DNA of 64,000 nucleotides, taken from NCBI GenBank assembly GCA_028753945.1, contig JAPNXP010000012.1:3286001-3350000 (forward strand). The letters run 5' to 3'. Made by a program: the position numbers and the translations under genes. The DNA is from Hexactinellida sp. DTS-2022 (lineage: Eukaryota > Porifera > Hexactinellida). How positions within the stretch are numbered: position 1 is the first letter of the stretch; every line of letters begins with the position of its first letter. Shown in pieces: positions 45,401-56,396 of the stretch. A model generated the notes under the pieces. That model ran no database searches and had not been told where the DNA came from. It was given only the letters and a program-made list of their open reading frames with translations.

Positions 45401-48400
45401 TTCAATATACAGTAGAACCTCGTTAGTACGAACACGATTAATACGAACTCTATTATAGTACCCTTAAAAGCCTTTTCAATACAAATAACATTGGTAAAGA
45501 CTAATCCCAGCTGAAGGCGAACGCATTTTGAAATATTGATTGTTGTTCGTACTAATGAGGTTCTACTGTATTTCGCAAATAAATCAGCATATGAATAATT
45601 AAGCTCAACATATACGATGCAACTTTGTTGCATCGTGTGATTAATTCTACATGCAAAAAAAACTATTGAATCATGTACATTGAGCTTGAGAATGAAACTT
45701 ACAATTTGCTCTTCACTGATGGAATTCATAAACTGGAACAGCAAGGTATTAGCAGTATAGTCATGCTTTACGTAGAGCTTCCTGTGGCAACTCTTCGTGG
45801 AGAGGTGTGATAAATGTACCCGCTCTTATGTTTTGATGTAGAAGTTCCTAATTTGGGTGAAAACTTTATAGAGTAAACAGACAGGATGTTTACAGATTCT
45901 TTTAGAGATCATGTTTATACATAATTAGTATTAATTAATAAGTATCACCAAAATATGAATTGTGAATCATAACATCCTTACTTTCAAGTTATGAAGGTGA
46001 GCAAATATGGATTCTTTTGAGAAACCAAAGATAATAATATAGCGTTCTGACATGTGCAGAACTATAGAAATCCCATTCTGACATGTGCAAAACTCTAGAA
46101 ATCCCATTCTGACATGTGCAGAACTGATTATTCTGACAAAATCAGAACAATAAATTCTGACATGTGCAGGCACCTCAAAAGAATCAATGGACTTAAACGA
46201 CATCCATGGTCCAAAATTTAACACTAATGAACAGGCCTTATTATAACGTAGGTCACGAGTGATCTAACAAGATAAAAAGAAATAATGTTAGAAACGCGAA
46301 TGGCGTATATAAACACGCCAAACGCGTTTAGCGTTGAAACGCATTTGGACTGCAACAATGACATCGTCAAAAAAATGTGTTTTACAATTTTGTTAATTCT
46401 ATATTGCAAATGGGTGGTTGGTGTTGGGAGATCACCCAACACTCACATAAAAAATGCTGACTCATCACTTATTATATTCTACTGAAACTTAAATATATTT
46501 GAAATGAAGTGAGCTAAAACGAAACTTCCAAATGGTCGGGGGGGAGTCGTTACCTTTTTAAACACCTTTATGAAATAATTTAACACCTTCATAGTGATGA
46601 TGACATGGCGGGGCCGGAATTGCAGCTGTGCAGACAGCTCCTTTGGTGGCACTCTATTTTAGTGGTGGTTTATTGAGAGTGCCTCCAAAGGAACGTGCTG
46701 TCGGCAGGGACGGACTAAGCCATGGTGAGGCCCTAAGCTATATTGACTTCTGAGCCCCCCCCCCCCACCCCAATTCAATAAGGCCCCTAAACTTGTGAGG
46801 CCCTAAGCTATAGCTTAATTAGCTTATGCCATAATCCGGCCCTGGCTGTCGGCACAGCTGCAATTTTGGATTTTTTTTCGCCAAGTGATCAACGCCTCAA
46901 GGTGTCAAGAACCATTTGTTAATTGGTCCGAGTCACAAGGAAGGGTAGATAAATTTGAAGTTTGTTTCCATCATAAACCATCTTGAGTTTAATGCCATTC
47001 ATTCATTATGTATTGATAATAAATTATATTATTTTGTTATTTATTTTTACCAATGTTATCCACGGTGGGTTGAGTAAATTCAACAAATTCCTTATTTAAT
47101 TAATTTAATTTGCTTCAATCTATTGTATAGTATTACTGCGATTGAATAGAAGCCAGCTCGAATTCACAAGTTAAATCAATATAATCATCGAAACTTGTGT
47201 ACAAATACGGGAATCATATATGAGGGCTTAAAGATATAAATTTTGGTTAAATATTCACCTTGTCAATTTGCTTACTAAAGGTAGAATTATAGAAACCATA
47301 GTAATGCTCAATGCAGCCTTATATATCAATGACCAACATATCCCGCAGGAGAAGTTGGCGATTCGACAACATCAACCGATTGACAACGTCTCCCTTTGCA
47401 TATTTAAATCAAGTGTACTAATGCATTATTTAAATTAGATTCAGAAGCTAAGTCAGAACCGTAATGTGGTGACTCAGAAAATCGAGCTCTTGGAGAAGTA
47501 CCTTAAGAATGTGACCAGTCCCGACACCCTGCACAAGATGAATCTGAGAGACTTCTTGGCTCAGTTCAAGGACCCGGGGGAGGAGGGTTCTGCTTCCAAC
47601 ACAATCACGAACCTCCTCAACTTCTACGAGGAGCAAATGATGAAGGAAGAGATTCGGAGAATCGACATAGATTGGGAGACGAAGGATCTGAAACAGGGTC
47701 TGGCGTCGATCGAGAAAAAGATAAACGAGAGTGTGGCTGGGACCTCTGACACTTCCAAGAACATAAACTTACAGAAGCAGGCAGGAGTGTATATAGACGC
47801 AGATTCTATCGGCTCTGTAGAGATCAAATACTCGTACCTGGTAAGTGTGAGTAAGTATACTGTCTTATACACCTGTAATCTTATTTGAGAACACCAATTA
47901 CCACAAAAAGCTTGTCGCATTTCCTATTCAATAATTATTTTTTATAACATTTGTCTCTCATAATGTAATAGCAGAGCATTAAAGGAGCGCGCTATTTTTA
48001 AATTTGAGGAGTAGGGGGGCGCCCCCACTTTGTTCCCATGCGCCCCCACTTGGAATTGGGATAGCGATAGATCATGGCCTACTTAATATACGGCCGTGTA
48101 TGTCACGAGAAGGCAAAAAAAATAGAAGGCCAGTTTATAAATTTCATTCTAGGATAAACTATGCCTCCTATTGGGGCGCATACTTTAGCTCGAATTGTTA
48201 TGTTGTCGATAGCTCGAATTTACCATGTTGTCGATAGCTCGACTCAGTTTTTGACTAAGTTGTCGATAGCTCGACTCATTTTTACATATGTTGTCGATAG
48301 CTCGACTCACTTTTTGACTATGTTGTCGATAGCTCGACTCAGTTTCTGACTATGTTGTCGATAGCTCGACTCAGTTTTACATATATTGTCGATAGCTCGA

Positions 48401-51400
48401 CTCATTTTACATAAGTTTCCCCAATGTTTCATGTATAATTATTTACTGTTTGAAATTTTCCATTGTTTATTGAATAAGTATATTGTACTAGTGATAAATA
48501 TTTAATTACTACTAAGATATTAAATTACTGTGTAAATGAATGAAAAAGTGATAAATATAAGTGCATGACTACTAAATATAAATTTGGAATCGACTGATAA
48601 TTGGAGCACGGCACACCGGACAAGTCTGATTCATTTCCTCTATTCTCTCGCTGCATGCTGCACAACAATTAGCGTGCTTACAAGGTAGAAATACCCAAGT
48701 TGTTGTCCGTGGCCTCAGACATACAACACAAATATTCTCCAGTACAGGATTCTCGCTTTCATTGTCTGAAGTGTCTGACTCATCAGTATCAGATAATTCA
48801 TTTCCTGCTTCTAAAGTGAAGGTACTACCAATAGTGTTGCTCATTGCATTTAAATACTGCCAAGGAGTGAACTCGCCAGATCTGAACTTTTCCTTAATAA
48901 CCTCGCGTTGTTGATCCTTTAGAACATGCTTTGATTTCCTCGCCCTAGAAATGCTATGACCTAGTCTCAATCTCCCTAATTCATTATCTATGTCTTCTAT
49001 TATATTGTTTAGAGTTGTTAGAAAATTCCATACTCTTGGATGAGGAGTTTTAATGATGGATTTGAGCTTTGCGTGATAGCTTTCCGCAGCATTATTAGTG
49101 GTAATTTCAGCTTCATAGATAGAAAGTTCCTCTGGATCTATTTGAGTAATCCACCTCTTCTTGAAGTATTTACGAAGTTGTTCCAATTTGCTTGATTCTA
49201 GATTTGTAAGATCCGGTACTTGGAGGAATGCATAAGTTGGACGAATTAAGCTTGCTGGGAGAAATGGTATTGCCATGAGATTTCTTATGAACTTGGCAAT
49301 TTCAGGATTACCATGAAAATTCTGAACAAGCCCGAGCTTCTGAGTTTTGGCCCAGATACGTTGGGTAAAGTGGAACCAACATCCCTGATTTTTAATGGCG
49401 GGATAAATTTCTTTCATAGAATTTCGCGGTGCTGGTTCCCAGTCAGAAATAGATATTTTCGGTATGAAATCTGGAATGAGAGAATGGATCTTAGCTATTA
49501 TTTCAGTATAAAGTTCTTGATCTTTAGAGGTCATTAAACAATGTATGCCTGGGAGTGCATGTCGATCAATTACCACGAATACTGTCCATAATTGGGAGAA
49601 TTGGGTTGGTACTGTATAAAATGTCCCATCAGACTGAATTTTGGAAATTTCTGATAAGTAATTTTTCATGTGTTGAGAATAAAAAACAACAGCAGTATGG
49701 TTATTAGTCGTGACAGTAAATTTGTAGTTAGTCGCAAAAGTAGATTCGGGTAACATAACTGAGAATTCTATAGCTGTAAGGGGGATCTTAGGTTGCAATC
49801 TTCTCCTAGAACGGTACATAGAAGACTCACACTCATTGAAAGAAATTTCAGTTGCAAACTGACTAGTCGAGCTATCGACAACATAGTCAAAAAGTGAGTC
49901 GAGCTATCGACAACATAGTCAAAAAGTGGGTCGAGCTATCGACAACTTAGTCAAAAACTGAGTCGAGCTATCGACAACATAGTAAATTCGAGCTATCGAC
50001 AACATAACAATTCGAGCTAATGCAGCGCTCCCCTCCTATTGTTATTATTTGGGTTGTATATGGGGTATCAACCATTGCGAGTCCGATAGAACCACTTTTG
50101 AGAATCTCATATTTGTGGTTAAGCTGTTTAGGCGCCATTTAATGATGACACCACAAATATACAAAATATACAATTCGAGTCTAAAAGAACTACGAAAAGA
50201 TGAAGATATTTTGCTAATATACTTAGTTTACATTTTCAGAATATAGAATGAGAATAAATATATAAGGTTCAGGTATACTCTAGAGTACTTCTACGATAAG
50301 TATTTACCCGAATGAATGAATTTTTTTACAGCGGATTTACTTCATCCACAGGATGCCAAAAATACAATAATATTGGCAAATAAACTAATAGAGAAAAAAT
50401 CTTTTTTTAAATTTTACCATTTTTGCGGAATAGATCAATGAGAAAAGATAAACAATACCAAGAATATTATTGATAAAATGTGTTTAGCTGGATGTAATAT
50501 AACTTTTGAGTACAGGAATTGTGAATATCTACATTTTTCTGGATTTCAAATACTTTTATGTGATGTCGATTTTCAAATGAAGATTTTCCTTATCCAAAAT
50601 CCAAAAAACAGATGAACTATTCATATTAGGGTAAATCGCAGAACTGAAAAGTTGTATCTTTACGAGATCTCTCCGAAACCGTTGAGTTTTTGATTCTACG
50701 ACCAAAATTGACAAAATGACTTCTTCCGCAATTCTGAAAATGTTAGTTTTGAGATAGCGGCTTTTGAAAAAAAAATTTACAGCAATTATTCCTAAATTGA
50801 GGTGACCAAAGTGTGTCAAACTGGAAAAATAATAGGAATCTTTCTTAGAAATCTCTTGAGAGTACTCATTGGTATCAATACAATCCCAAAATGCAATAAA
50901 AGACAAATAGACAATGATTTGGATTTTATCTAAATATTCGAAATTTGTAGAGTATACCTGAATATATATAGAAACCGGCAATTATATACGTTTTATGACG
51001 AAAATAGTAAGTTGTAACTCGGGTACTACTTGTAATTTAGCATGTGGTTGCTTTATAATTTTAAAAATTTTAGAATGTCCCCATTTTGTGATTTAGTAGC
51101 CTTTGGGGTATGAAATATATCCCTATTTAGTATTCCTATTATAAAATTATTAGAAAGTTGGAAGAAAATGAAATTTAAGATATTTGAATGTTTTCATTTT
51201 CATTTTACCATAAATTGTTACCGTCACCATGAAATGGCGCCTAAACAGCTTAAACACAAATCTGAGATTCTCAAAAGTGGTTTTATTGGACTCGCAATGG
51301 TTGATTACCCCATATCCAACCCGAATAATAACAATAGGAGGCATAGTTTATCCTAGAATGAAATTTATAAAACTGGCCTCGGTGGCATACACGGCCGTAT

Positions 51401-54400
51401 ATTAAGTAGGCCATGGATAGATCAAAAGATTCAATAGATATGTTTTTGATATCTAAATAAATATTATGACACATTTACAATTTGAACTTGTAACCATAAA
51501 TATATTTGAAACTTTGGAAGTTTCATTTAAGGTATTATTCAGTGATATAATTCATAATTATTGTCTCTATTGCCTATTGGTGTGAAGCTATAATAAAATT
51601 TGTGATATGTGGAACAATGTTTGCAATCAATGAATAACCATTATTACACTGTGAAATGATATGAAGTGATAAATCCATCAGAGCCTAAAAGAACGAGCCC
51701 GGGATGTAAAATATACTATGTTAAACAATATAAGAAATTCGCCATCAGTTAATGTTGTGCGCTCCCAGTTCAAAAACTCTAGCTACGCCCCTAAGTGTCA
51801 TTTCATTTAGGTGCCGGGTTGGCACTTAATTTGGTGCCAGGTCACTGGCAAGATTTTTGTCCATAGAAATCCCTGGATAAATACCTGTTTGGGTACCGTA
51901 CATGTTTTATCTCCTTCATATAATGCCTCATCATTGAATTATACCGATTATGTATTATGGCTGACATCTTTAGAGTGCCATACAAATTTGACTTTAATCA
52001 AAACAGTGCCAGCCAAGAAAATCCTAGATAAACCCCTGGTTTGATGCCATACCTCCATGGGCGTAAACTTCTTCAAATATTCATGGTGCCACGACACTTT
52101 GTTCACCCCCTAGTTATATATTTTTCTGGATAACTATTCATTTTGTGTTTTTGTGTCTTAATAAAAAAATTATTTAGCTCGCCATCTGCTAAATTAAGTT
52201 TGTGGGGTTAATTTCGGTTTGAAAATGCCAGAGTGTCAGATACCTTTGGCACCATGGCATCACAGCCTCCAGGGTGCCAGGCACCCGCCGCACACCTCAA
52301 GTTTACGCCCCTGCATACCTCCATTAATAATTAGTCAATAAAATTATTATTATCGTCCCAATGTCATTTGACATTTTTTCGGATCAAAAATCTCATCTTC
52401 CGCACATAAATTCTATTGATACCCGAGAAGAATGCTTACGTCTAATTAGGTTAAGAATGCTTCTTGGACACCAAAGTACGACCTCCGTGTGGATAACCTG
52501 TCGCTGACTTTGTCAGTCTTCTACTTTGGAATGATAAAGCAGAGCTCTGGGGAGGATTGGATGAATGTAAAAATAATTTTGTCTACTGCTGCTGCTAATG
52601 TGTCCGGAGAGATTCCGGAGCTAGAAACCAAATACATCACCAGTTCTATGTTGCAGGCCAAGTCCAACGTTGGATCAAATAAGAGGAAGAAGAGAGCACA
52701 AGTTCAGGTTCAGAGAAATAGATTATCCAAGGCAAGTTCATTTTACACGCAGCCGTGACCTTCGTTATATAAGGCCTTACTACTACTCCGAACCATGGAT
52801 TACTTAAAGTCCATTGATTATTTATAATAGCTGTCATATCTTTATCTCAATAGCTAGTAATGACAGCCTTGAGAAATGCATTATAATTATATAGAAAGTT
52901 AGGAACATGATATCAAGGCATACATAACACACTTTAGAATTGTGATATATCACCATTTGATTACGTAATCGCTATTTTTCGTGGGAATTATCGTGTTTTT
53001 ATAGCCTTCTTTTAACATAGTTAAACGCTTTGTAAATGTTCAAAATTGGAACATGAGGATGTCCATGACTAGTTGAATGAAATTTATCGAAATTATAAAT
53101 GGAATGTTGACACATTCCTCGGTTGCCAGGGAAATGCATATTTCTTATAATGAGCCTTAACTCAAAAACTATCAATATTATGTAAACTATGCTAATACTT
53201 ATCTATCCGCAATAGGTAACTTCCTATTCATTGATAATACATTTTCTAGGCCTAACTTCAATATTTTTTGAGATAATGAGATTATTTGCACTTAATTCTT
53301 TATCTGGTAATAATCTCATTATCTCAAATAATATTGAAGTTAGGCCTAGAAAATGTATTATCAATGAATAGGAAGTTACCTATTGCGGATAGATCAGTAT
53401 TAGCATAGTTTACATAATATTGATAGTTTTTGAGTTAAGGATGCTTCGGGTGAGATTTTTGGTCTTTTAGTGACAAAATTGAAATTCGAGTTTATTCTGT
53501 GAAATGAAGCTAATATATCATTAAAATATGTGAGAAGTGAATTTCTTTGAAAAAATATTCTACAAAGTCTTCAAAATGTCAATTTGGTGACGTCATTGAT
53601 GATGATGTAGCTTTTTTATTATCTCAATTGACATTCCTTGGTTTTATATGTACCTTATCTTGCACTTATATACTTTGTGTATATAAACTAACATTAAGGC
53701 TCATTATAAGAAATATGCATTTCCATGGCAACCGAGGAATGTGTCAACATTCCATTTATAATTTCGATATATTTCATTCAACTAGTCATGGACATCCTCA
53801 TGTTCCAATTTTGAACATTTACAAAGCGTTTAACTATGTTAAAAGAAGGCTATAAAAACACGATAATTCCCACGAAAAATAGAGATTACGTAATCAAATG
53901 GTGATATATCACAATTCTAAAATGTATTATGTATGTCTTGATATCATGTTCCTAACTTTCTATATAATTATAATGCATTTCTCAAGGCCGTCATTACTAG
54001 CTATTGAGATAAACATATGACAGCTAATAATCAATGGACTTTAAGTAATCCATGGTCCAGCAAAATATCCTCAGTAGTAAGGCCTTATATAACGAAGGTC
54101 ACGACGCAGCATATGTCTGTGAATTGGCTCAATGGAGAATTATTAATGCACAAGTCCCAATTTCCCAATCCATCCCGACCCTACTCCAGGGCTTTGAATA
54201 TATCATGGTATATGATATATATACATATATCATATCTATTTTTTTCAAATCGAGATATATCAATCAGTATCATATCACTTGGATTGAGGTGATATTTTTA
54301 TCATATATCTTGTGTGATATAAATATCTTGTATGATATATATATATATCACACTTGAATGTTCATTGATGCTTTTCAGTTTCATCTGTATAAAAGAAGTT

Positions 54401-55550
54401 AAGTCTTAACATATAATCGGTCAAGTGAAAATTATATCTGATATATTCTATATCATTGTTGAATTTTACTAAACGTGTATATGATATGATATCACTCATA
54501 TATCATTTGGACGATATGATATATATAATATCATATATCATATCAGAGATATATCTGTTCAAAGCCCTGCCCTACTCTAATGATACAAGTGGCGTTAGTT
54601 CAATAATACTTATTGCGACCAATCACTCATTTACTAACAATTTATTATAAATAGATTCTTAGTAAGGTATTGTGATTATATATTGTATCATACCAATGTT
54701 TGAACTAATAGTCCGGCGGCCATACTATTCTAGGTAACACGGCTAAGTTAGTAATGCTTGTATTACAAATAAGTGTGTATTTACTATTTAGGCACTGAAT
54801 AATCAAGATTACTCTTCTTCAGAGGACGATGATTCTCGCTCTCTTAGCTGCGATTCTCTGCCTATGAGGTTACCGCAAGCAGAGACAACTCATGGCATCC
54901 TATCTAACACATTCCATATCGCCAATCTTGCTTCCATTCCTTCAGACAACACTCCGCATAAAGTATCTGTTGCAAAAATTGATCTAAAACCCGTGTTTGA
55001 ACATGTCACCGTTCCAAAGAAAGCTCCTTGCGCCTTCCTCAAAGCCAGAGTTAAAAATGTGTCAAAGTATATGTTTTTGCAAGGACCTTCTAATGTATTC
55101 TTGGACAACAACTTTGTAACCAAGTCAACCATAAACTCAGTCGCTCCTAACGAGGAGTTCGAGACTTATTTGGGAGTAGACAATCGAGTAAAGATAGAAT
55201 ACAAACCTTTGAAGAAGTTCAGGGAGCAGGTGGGCATATTCTCAAAGTCAGTCGTATGGAACTTCCAACAAGATATTCAGATAGAAAGCTACAGACAGGA
55301 CGAGATTAAAGTGCAAGTGACTGATCAGGTCCCGAATTCTCTTGACAGTAGCATCATCGTAAAGATACAGCAGCCCAATGTACAGCCACTGCCCAACCCT
55401 CCCCCGGACCCTCTGCCTAACCCCCACATGGACAGGGACGGGCTCATAATATGGGACATCTCGGTCAAGCCTGGCAAGACAGATGTTCTGAGGCTTCAGT
55501 ACACAGTGGAGTATCCTAAGAACCTCCAGGTCACCGGACTCAATGTGTAA
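42051..55550 (+). CDS. DUF4140/DUF4139 (F37C4.5-like) protein, four exons, 600 aa
   Basis: Exons 42051-42410, 47439-47840, 52450-52731 and 54792-55550 give exactly 600 codons plus stop, every intron in phase 0. Exon 1 is the DUF4140 N-terminal domain (VVVFQDRAELTRLLKC, FPEVFDKDSLRV) running into a Glu/Lys-rich coiled coil that continues through exon 2. From the end of exon 2 the DUF4139 domain begins (IEIKYSYL-like, NASWTPKYDLRV, GEDWMNVKIILSTA) and fills exon 4 to YTVEYPKNLQVTG. It is a beta-rich family found from bacteria to nematodes and fungi; its biochemical role is unknown. Start chosen at 42051 because the frame upstream has no ATG. Introns 1 and 2 are GT-AG; intron 3 starts GC (AAG|GCAAGT at 52729-52737). 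The coding frame is intact despite about 11.7 kb of transposon-filled intron. Confidence 0.93.
42596..42840. repeat. CGTGACCTACG end plus 89-bp direct repeat (intron 1)
   Basis: 42596-42622 is the same terminal sequence as at 525. Behind it a unit with GTATGATACACTTGTATAAA occurs twice, 89 bp apart (42662 and 42751). Matched with the inverted end at 46175-46257 it may bound one 3.66-kb element that holds the OTU-like gene; no target duplication was found. Confidence 0.6.
43455..44225. repeat. Degenerate TAGGGCTGAAACG MITE and GAACGAACTGAACG repeats (intron 1)
   Basis: 43455-43800 is an eroded copy of the hAT MITE at 7940. From 43795 to 44225 the words GAACGAACTGAACGAACG repeat irregularly in both orientations, including a 33-bp tandem pair at about 44095-44160. 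Non-coding. Confidence 0.65.
44526..45386 (-). pseudogene. OTU-like cysteine protease fragment, catalytic Cys replaced
   Basis: Open for 286 codons without an ATG at the upstream edge, so probably an exon piece read into an intron. The OTU signature is at GRDGNGLFRCLS: the family consensus has D-G-N-C, and the nucleophile position here is Gly (codon on 44964-44966). The distal part keeps the conserved tail YCNHYEPVT with the catalytic His. Further upstream (45744 to about 45700) MLFQFMNSISEEQI may be another exon, separated by a MITE at 45410-45568. OTU domains are carried by several transposons as well as by host deubiquitinases; the flanking CGTGACCTACG ends favour a transposon origin. Antisense to the host gene, in its intron 1. 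Confidence 0.7.
45410..45568. mobile_element. 159-bp TA-flanked pogo-like MITE (intron 1)
   Basis: Ends CAGTAGAACCTCGTTAGTAC and the inverse GTACTAATGAGGTTCTACTG, each beside TA. The same end type as 29818 and 21253 points to one pogo-related transposase source. Confidence 0.88.
46044..46257. repeat. Second 31-bp minisatellite next to a CGTGACCTACG end (intron 1)
   Basis: TTCTGACATGTGCAGAACT units recur at 46044, 46075 and 46106, 31 bp apart, then break up. 46175-46257 is an inverted copy of 525-607 (ending GTAGGTCACG). Confidence 0.8.
46540..47210. repeat. Partial array-unit copy with hairpin (intron 1)
   Basis: Contains the CCAAAATTGCAGC-type hairpin (46612-46875), then CACAAGGAAGGGTAGATAAA and, to 47210, unit sequence resembling the 55.9-64 kb array in inverse order (CCACGGTGGGTTGAGTAAAT). 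It is interrupted by the MITE 46705-46844. Confidence 0.65.
46705..46844. mobile_element. 140-bp hAT-like MITE (intron 1)
   Basis: Ends CAGGGACGGACTAAGCC and ATAATCCGGCCCTG; perfect 8-bp duplication GCTGTCGG (46697-46704, 46845-46852). It sits inside one arm of a hairpin repeat. Confidence 0.92.
47439..47840 (+). CDS. F37C4.5-like gene, exon 2
   Basis: 134 codons, IQKLSQNRNVV to KYSYL, after TTAAATTAG and before GTAAGTGTG. It holds the coiled-coil linker and the start of DUF4139. Confidence 0.92.
48173..50031 (-). mobile_element. Mutator-like element with tandem-repeat TIRs and MULE-RING gene
   Basis: 1859 bp, with a perfect 9-bp duplication CCTCCTATT (48164-48172, 50032-50040). The sister element at 29345 shows the empty site. 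Both TIRs consist of repeats of about 33 bp of GTTGTCGATAGCTCGACTC separated by variants of AGTTTTTGACTA: about seven on the left (to 48415) and five on the right (from 49860). Only one gene, on the minus strand, and it is intact. By its preserved ends and frame it may be recently active. Confidence 0.95.
48572..49819 (-). CDS. MULE transposase with C-terminal RING finger, 415 aa, intact
   Basis: MULE-type DDE core: first Asp64 in QSDGTFYTVP, second Asp126 in ISISDWEPAP followed by the C-x2-H of GCWFHFTQRIW (147-150), and the Glu of TNNAAESYHAKLKS near 253. A Ser/Asp/Glu-rich linker (about 340-358) leads to a C3HC4 RING finger: CVVCLRP (364-367), LPCKHANCCAAC and CPVCRAPI, of the compact IAP-like type. 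Transposase catalyses excision and insertion; a RING suggests ubiquitin-ligase activity or protein contact. There is no FLYWCH or other obvious DNA-binding finger. The start ATG at 49819 follows the right TIR. Coding DNA lies antisense in intron 2 of the host gene. Confidence 0.93.
   Translation of the reverse strand: MYRSRRRLQPKIPLTAIEFSVMLPESTFATNYKFTVTTNNHTAVVFYSQHMKNYLSEISKIQSDGTFYTVPTQFSQLWTVFVVIDRHALPGIHCLMTSKDQELYTEIIAKIHSLIPDFIPKISISDWEPAPRNSMKEIYPAIKNQGCWFHFTQRIWAKTQKLGLVQNFHGNPEIAKFIRNLMAIPFLPASLIRPTYAFLQVPDLTNLESSKLEQLRKYFKKRWITQIDPEELSIYEAEITTNNAAESYHAKLKSIIKTPHPRVWNFLTTLNNIIEDIDNELGRLRLGHSISRARKSKHVLKDQQREVIKEKFRSGEFTPWQYLNAMSNTIGSTFTLEAGNELSDTDESDTSDNESENPVLENICVVCLRPRTTTWVFLPCKHANCCAACSERIEEMNQTCPVCRAPIISRFQIYI
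50268..50965. mobile_element. TA-flanked MITE in the CATGGCC element
   Basis: Ends TTCAGGTATACTCTAGAGTA and TAGAGTATACCTGAA; the insertion point matches the place where the sister element carries the MITE 29582-29774. Non-coding. Confidence 0.7.
51423..52449. other. Remainder of intron 2, non-coding
   Basis: From about 51785 to 52315 GGTGCC words repeat and the edges read CTAGCTACGCCCCTA and TTTACGCCCCTGCA, like hAT ends, but no duplication was found. The intron closes with TCTAATTAG. Confidence 0.5.
52450..52731 (+). CDS. F37C4.5-like gene, exon 3
   Basis: 94 codons, VKNASWTPKYDLRV to QRNRLSK. It follows TCTAATTAG and ends at AAG|GCAAGT, a GC donor. Reading on instead meets a stop at 52756 inside the foldback element. 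Confidence 0.9.
52754..54103. mobile_element. 1.35-kb foldback element (intron 3)
   Basis: Ends CGTGACCTTCGTTATATAAG and its inverse; the flanks both read ACGCAGC (52747-52753, 54104-54110). Almost the whole length folds back on itself around about 53290, where AATAATCTCATTATCTCAAA meets its inverse; arm differences are few. Related in its ends to 525-995. Non-coding. Confidence 0.9.
54187..54569. mobile_element. hAT-like MITE of ATATATCAT repeats (intron 3)
   Basis: Ends CAGGGCTTTGAATATATC and GATATATCTGTTCAAAGCCCTG, with a perfect 8-bp duplication CCCTACTC (54179-54186, 54570-54577). The interior is made of GATATATCATATC-like palindromic words. Confidence 0.92.
54792..55550 (+). CDS. F37C4.5-like gene, exon 4 and stop
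   Basis: 252 codons plus TAA, ALNNQDYSSSEDDDS to LQVTGLNV, after ACTATTTAG. It starts with an acidic Ser-rich segment, then the main beta-sandwich part of DUF4139. Confidence 0.93.
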   Translation, partial: ALNNQDYSSSEDDDSRSLSCDSLPMRLPQAETTHGILSNTFHIANLASIPSDNTPHKVSVAKIDLKPVFEHVTVPKKAPCAFLKARVKNVSKYMFLQGPSNVFLDNNFVTKSTINSVAPNEEFETYLGVDNRVKIEYKPLKKFREQVGIFSKSVVWNFQQDIQIESYRQDEIKVQVTDQVPNSLDSSIIVKIQQPNVQPLPNPPPDPLPNPHMDRDGLIIWDISVKPGKTDVLRLQYTVEYPKNLQVTGLNV

Positions 55551-55867
55551 AACTTTTCATCATAAGTTTTCGCATTTTAGAGATTATTTAGAACTGCCTT
55601 CATATTTATTTAGCTCCTCGATTGTAGTTTTGTAGAAAATTAGTAGTGTCCTGAGTACCTCGTAGGAAGTTAACAACACATTATTCTACTGGTATACTAA
55701 ATGTATATATATATATATTGTTGTAATGTGTACTTTGTGTAGTGATGAGGTTACTTAAGGATTGTTCAACTTCCATTAATTAATAACCTACTATTACTTA
55801 GAATCTTAATTAAGTAAGTATCATTTGTTATTGAAGCCACAAATCACAATCTTAAATTGTGATTTTT
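55551..55867. other. 3' flank of the F37C4.5-like gene
   Basis: AT-rich with a (TA) run at about 55704. No standard AATAAA was picked out with confidence, and no other feature was seen. Confidence 0.4.
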
Positions 55868-55904
55868 ACTGTGCCGACTATACTTAGTATAGTGGCCCTC
55901 AGCA

Positions 55905-56345
55905 GGGTTGTATCAACTCATTTTGAGTTGGCAAAACAACTCATTTTTTGTCTACCAACTCATTCAAATTCCTTCACCAACTCATTCATTTTGCTGTTAC
56001 CAACTCATTCAAGAAAATGAGTTGATTCTGCCAACTCATTTTTTATTAAACTAATTGTAACTAACGTATATCTTAAATCTTCAGCTTACTAATACATTTA
56101 CAGCTGCGTAGGTCGGCTCTCAAAAGTGATCCGGCCAAATTTAAACTCCCTACGCATTAATGTTACGACAAAGTGAAAGTTGTCGGCCATGGTCGGAAGT
56201 AGGGTTGTATCAACTCATTTTGAGTTGGCAAAACAACTCATTTTTTGTCTACCAACTCATTCAACTCATTCATTTTGCTGTCACCAACTCATTCAAGAGA
56301 ATGAGTTGATTCTGCCTACTCAAAATGAGTTGATACAACCCTGCA
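55905..56345. mobile_element. hAT-like MITE pair, family CAGGGTTGTATCAACTC
   Basis: Outer end CAGGGTTGTATCAACTCATT at 55907 and inverse end GAGTTGATACAACCCTG at 56343. A second left end at 56203 shows one copy next to or inside another. AACTCATTC words repeat throughout. It splits a palindromic-core repeat (GTGGCCC... on both sides). Confidence 0.7.
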
Positions 56346-56396
56346 CTGGCCCAGTATGGAAATCACTGCCATTATTATTGTATATTATTGTTATTA

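Larger units (their letters stand above)
48073..51415. mobile_element. CATGGCCTACTTAA element, host of a MULE (intron 2)
   Basis: Ends CATGGCCTACTTAATATACG and its inverse. Flanked by GATAGAT on both sides (48066-48072, 51416-51422; 7 bp, or 8 with an ambiguous shared base). About 210 bp at each end are inverted copies (to CCATTGCGAGTCC). No gene of its own. It contains the MULE 48173-50031 and a TA-type MITE 50268-50965 (ends TCAGGTATACTCTAG and inverse). A partial sister copy is at 29252-30147. Confidence 0.85.

Noticed and set aside
42596..46257. A single 3.66-kb element enclosing the OTU-like gene
   Set aside because: The ends match, but the flanks share no duplication and the arms behind the ends differ. 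Kept only as a possibility in the entries for its parts.
53547..53855. 102-codon plus frame in intron 3
   Set aside because: Lies in one arm of the 1.35-kb foldback element; no homology recognised.
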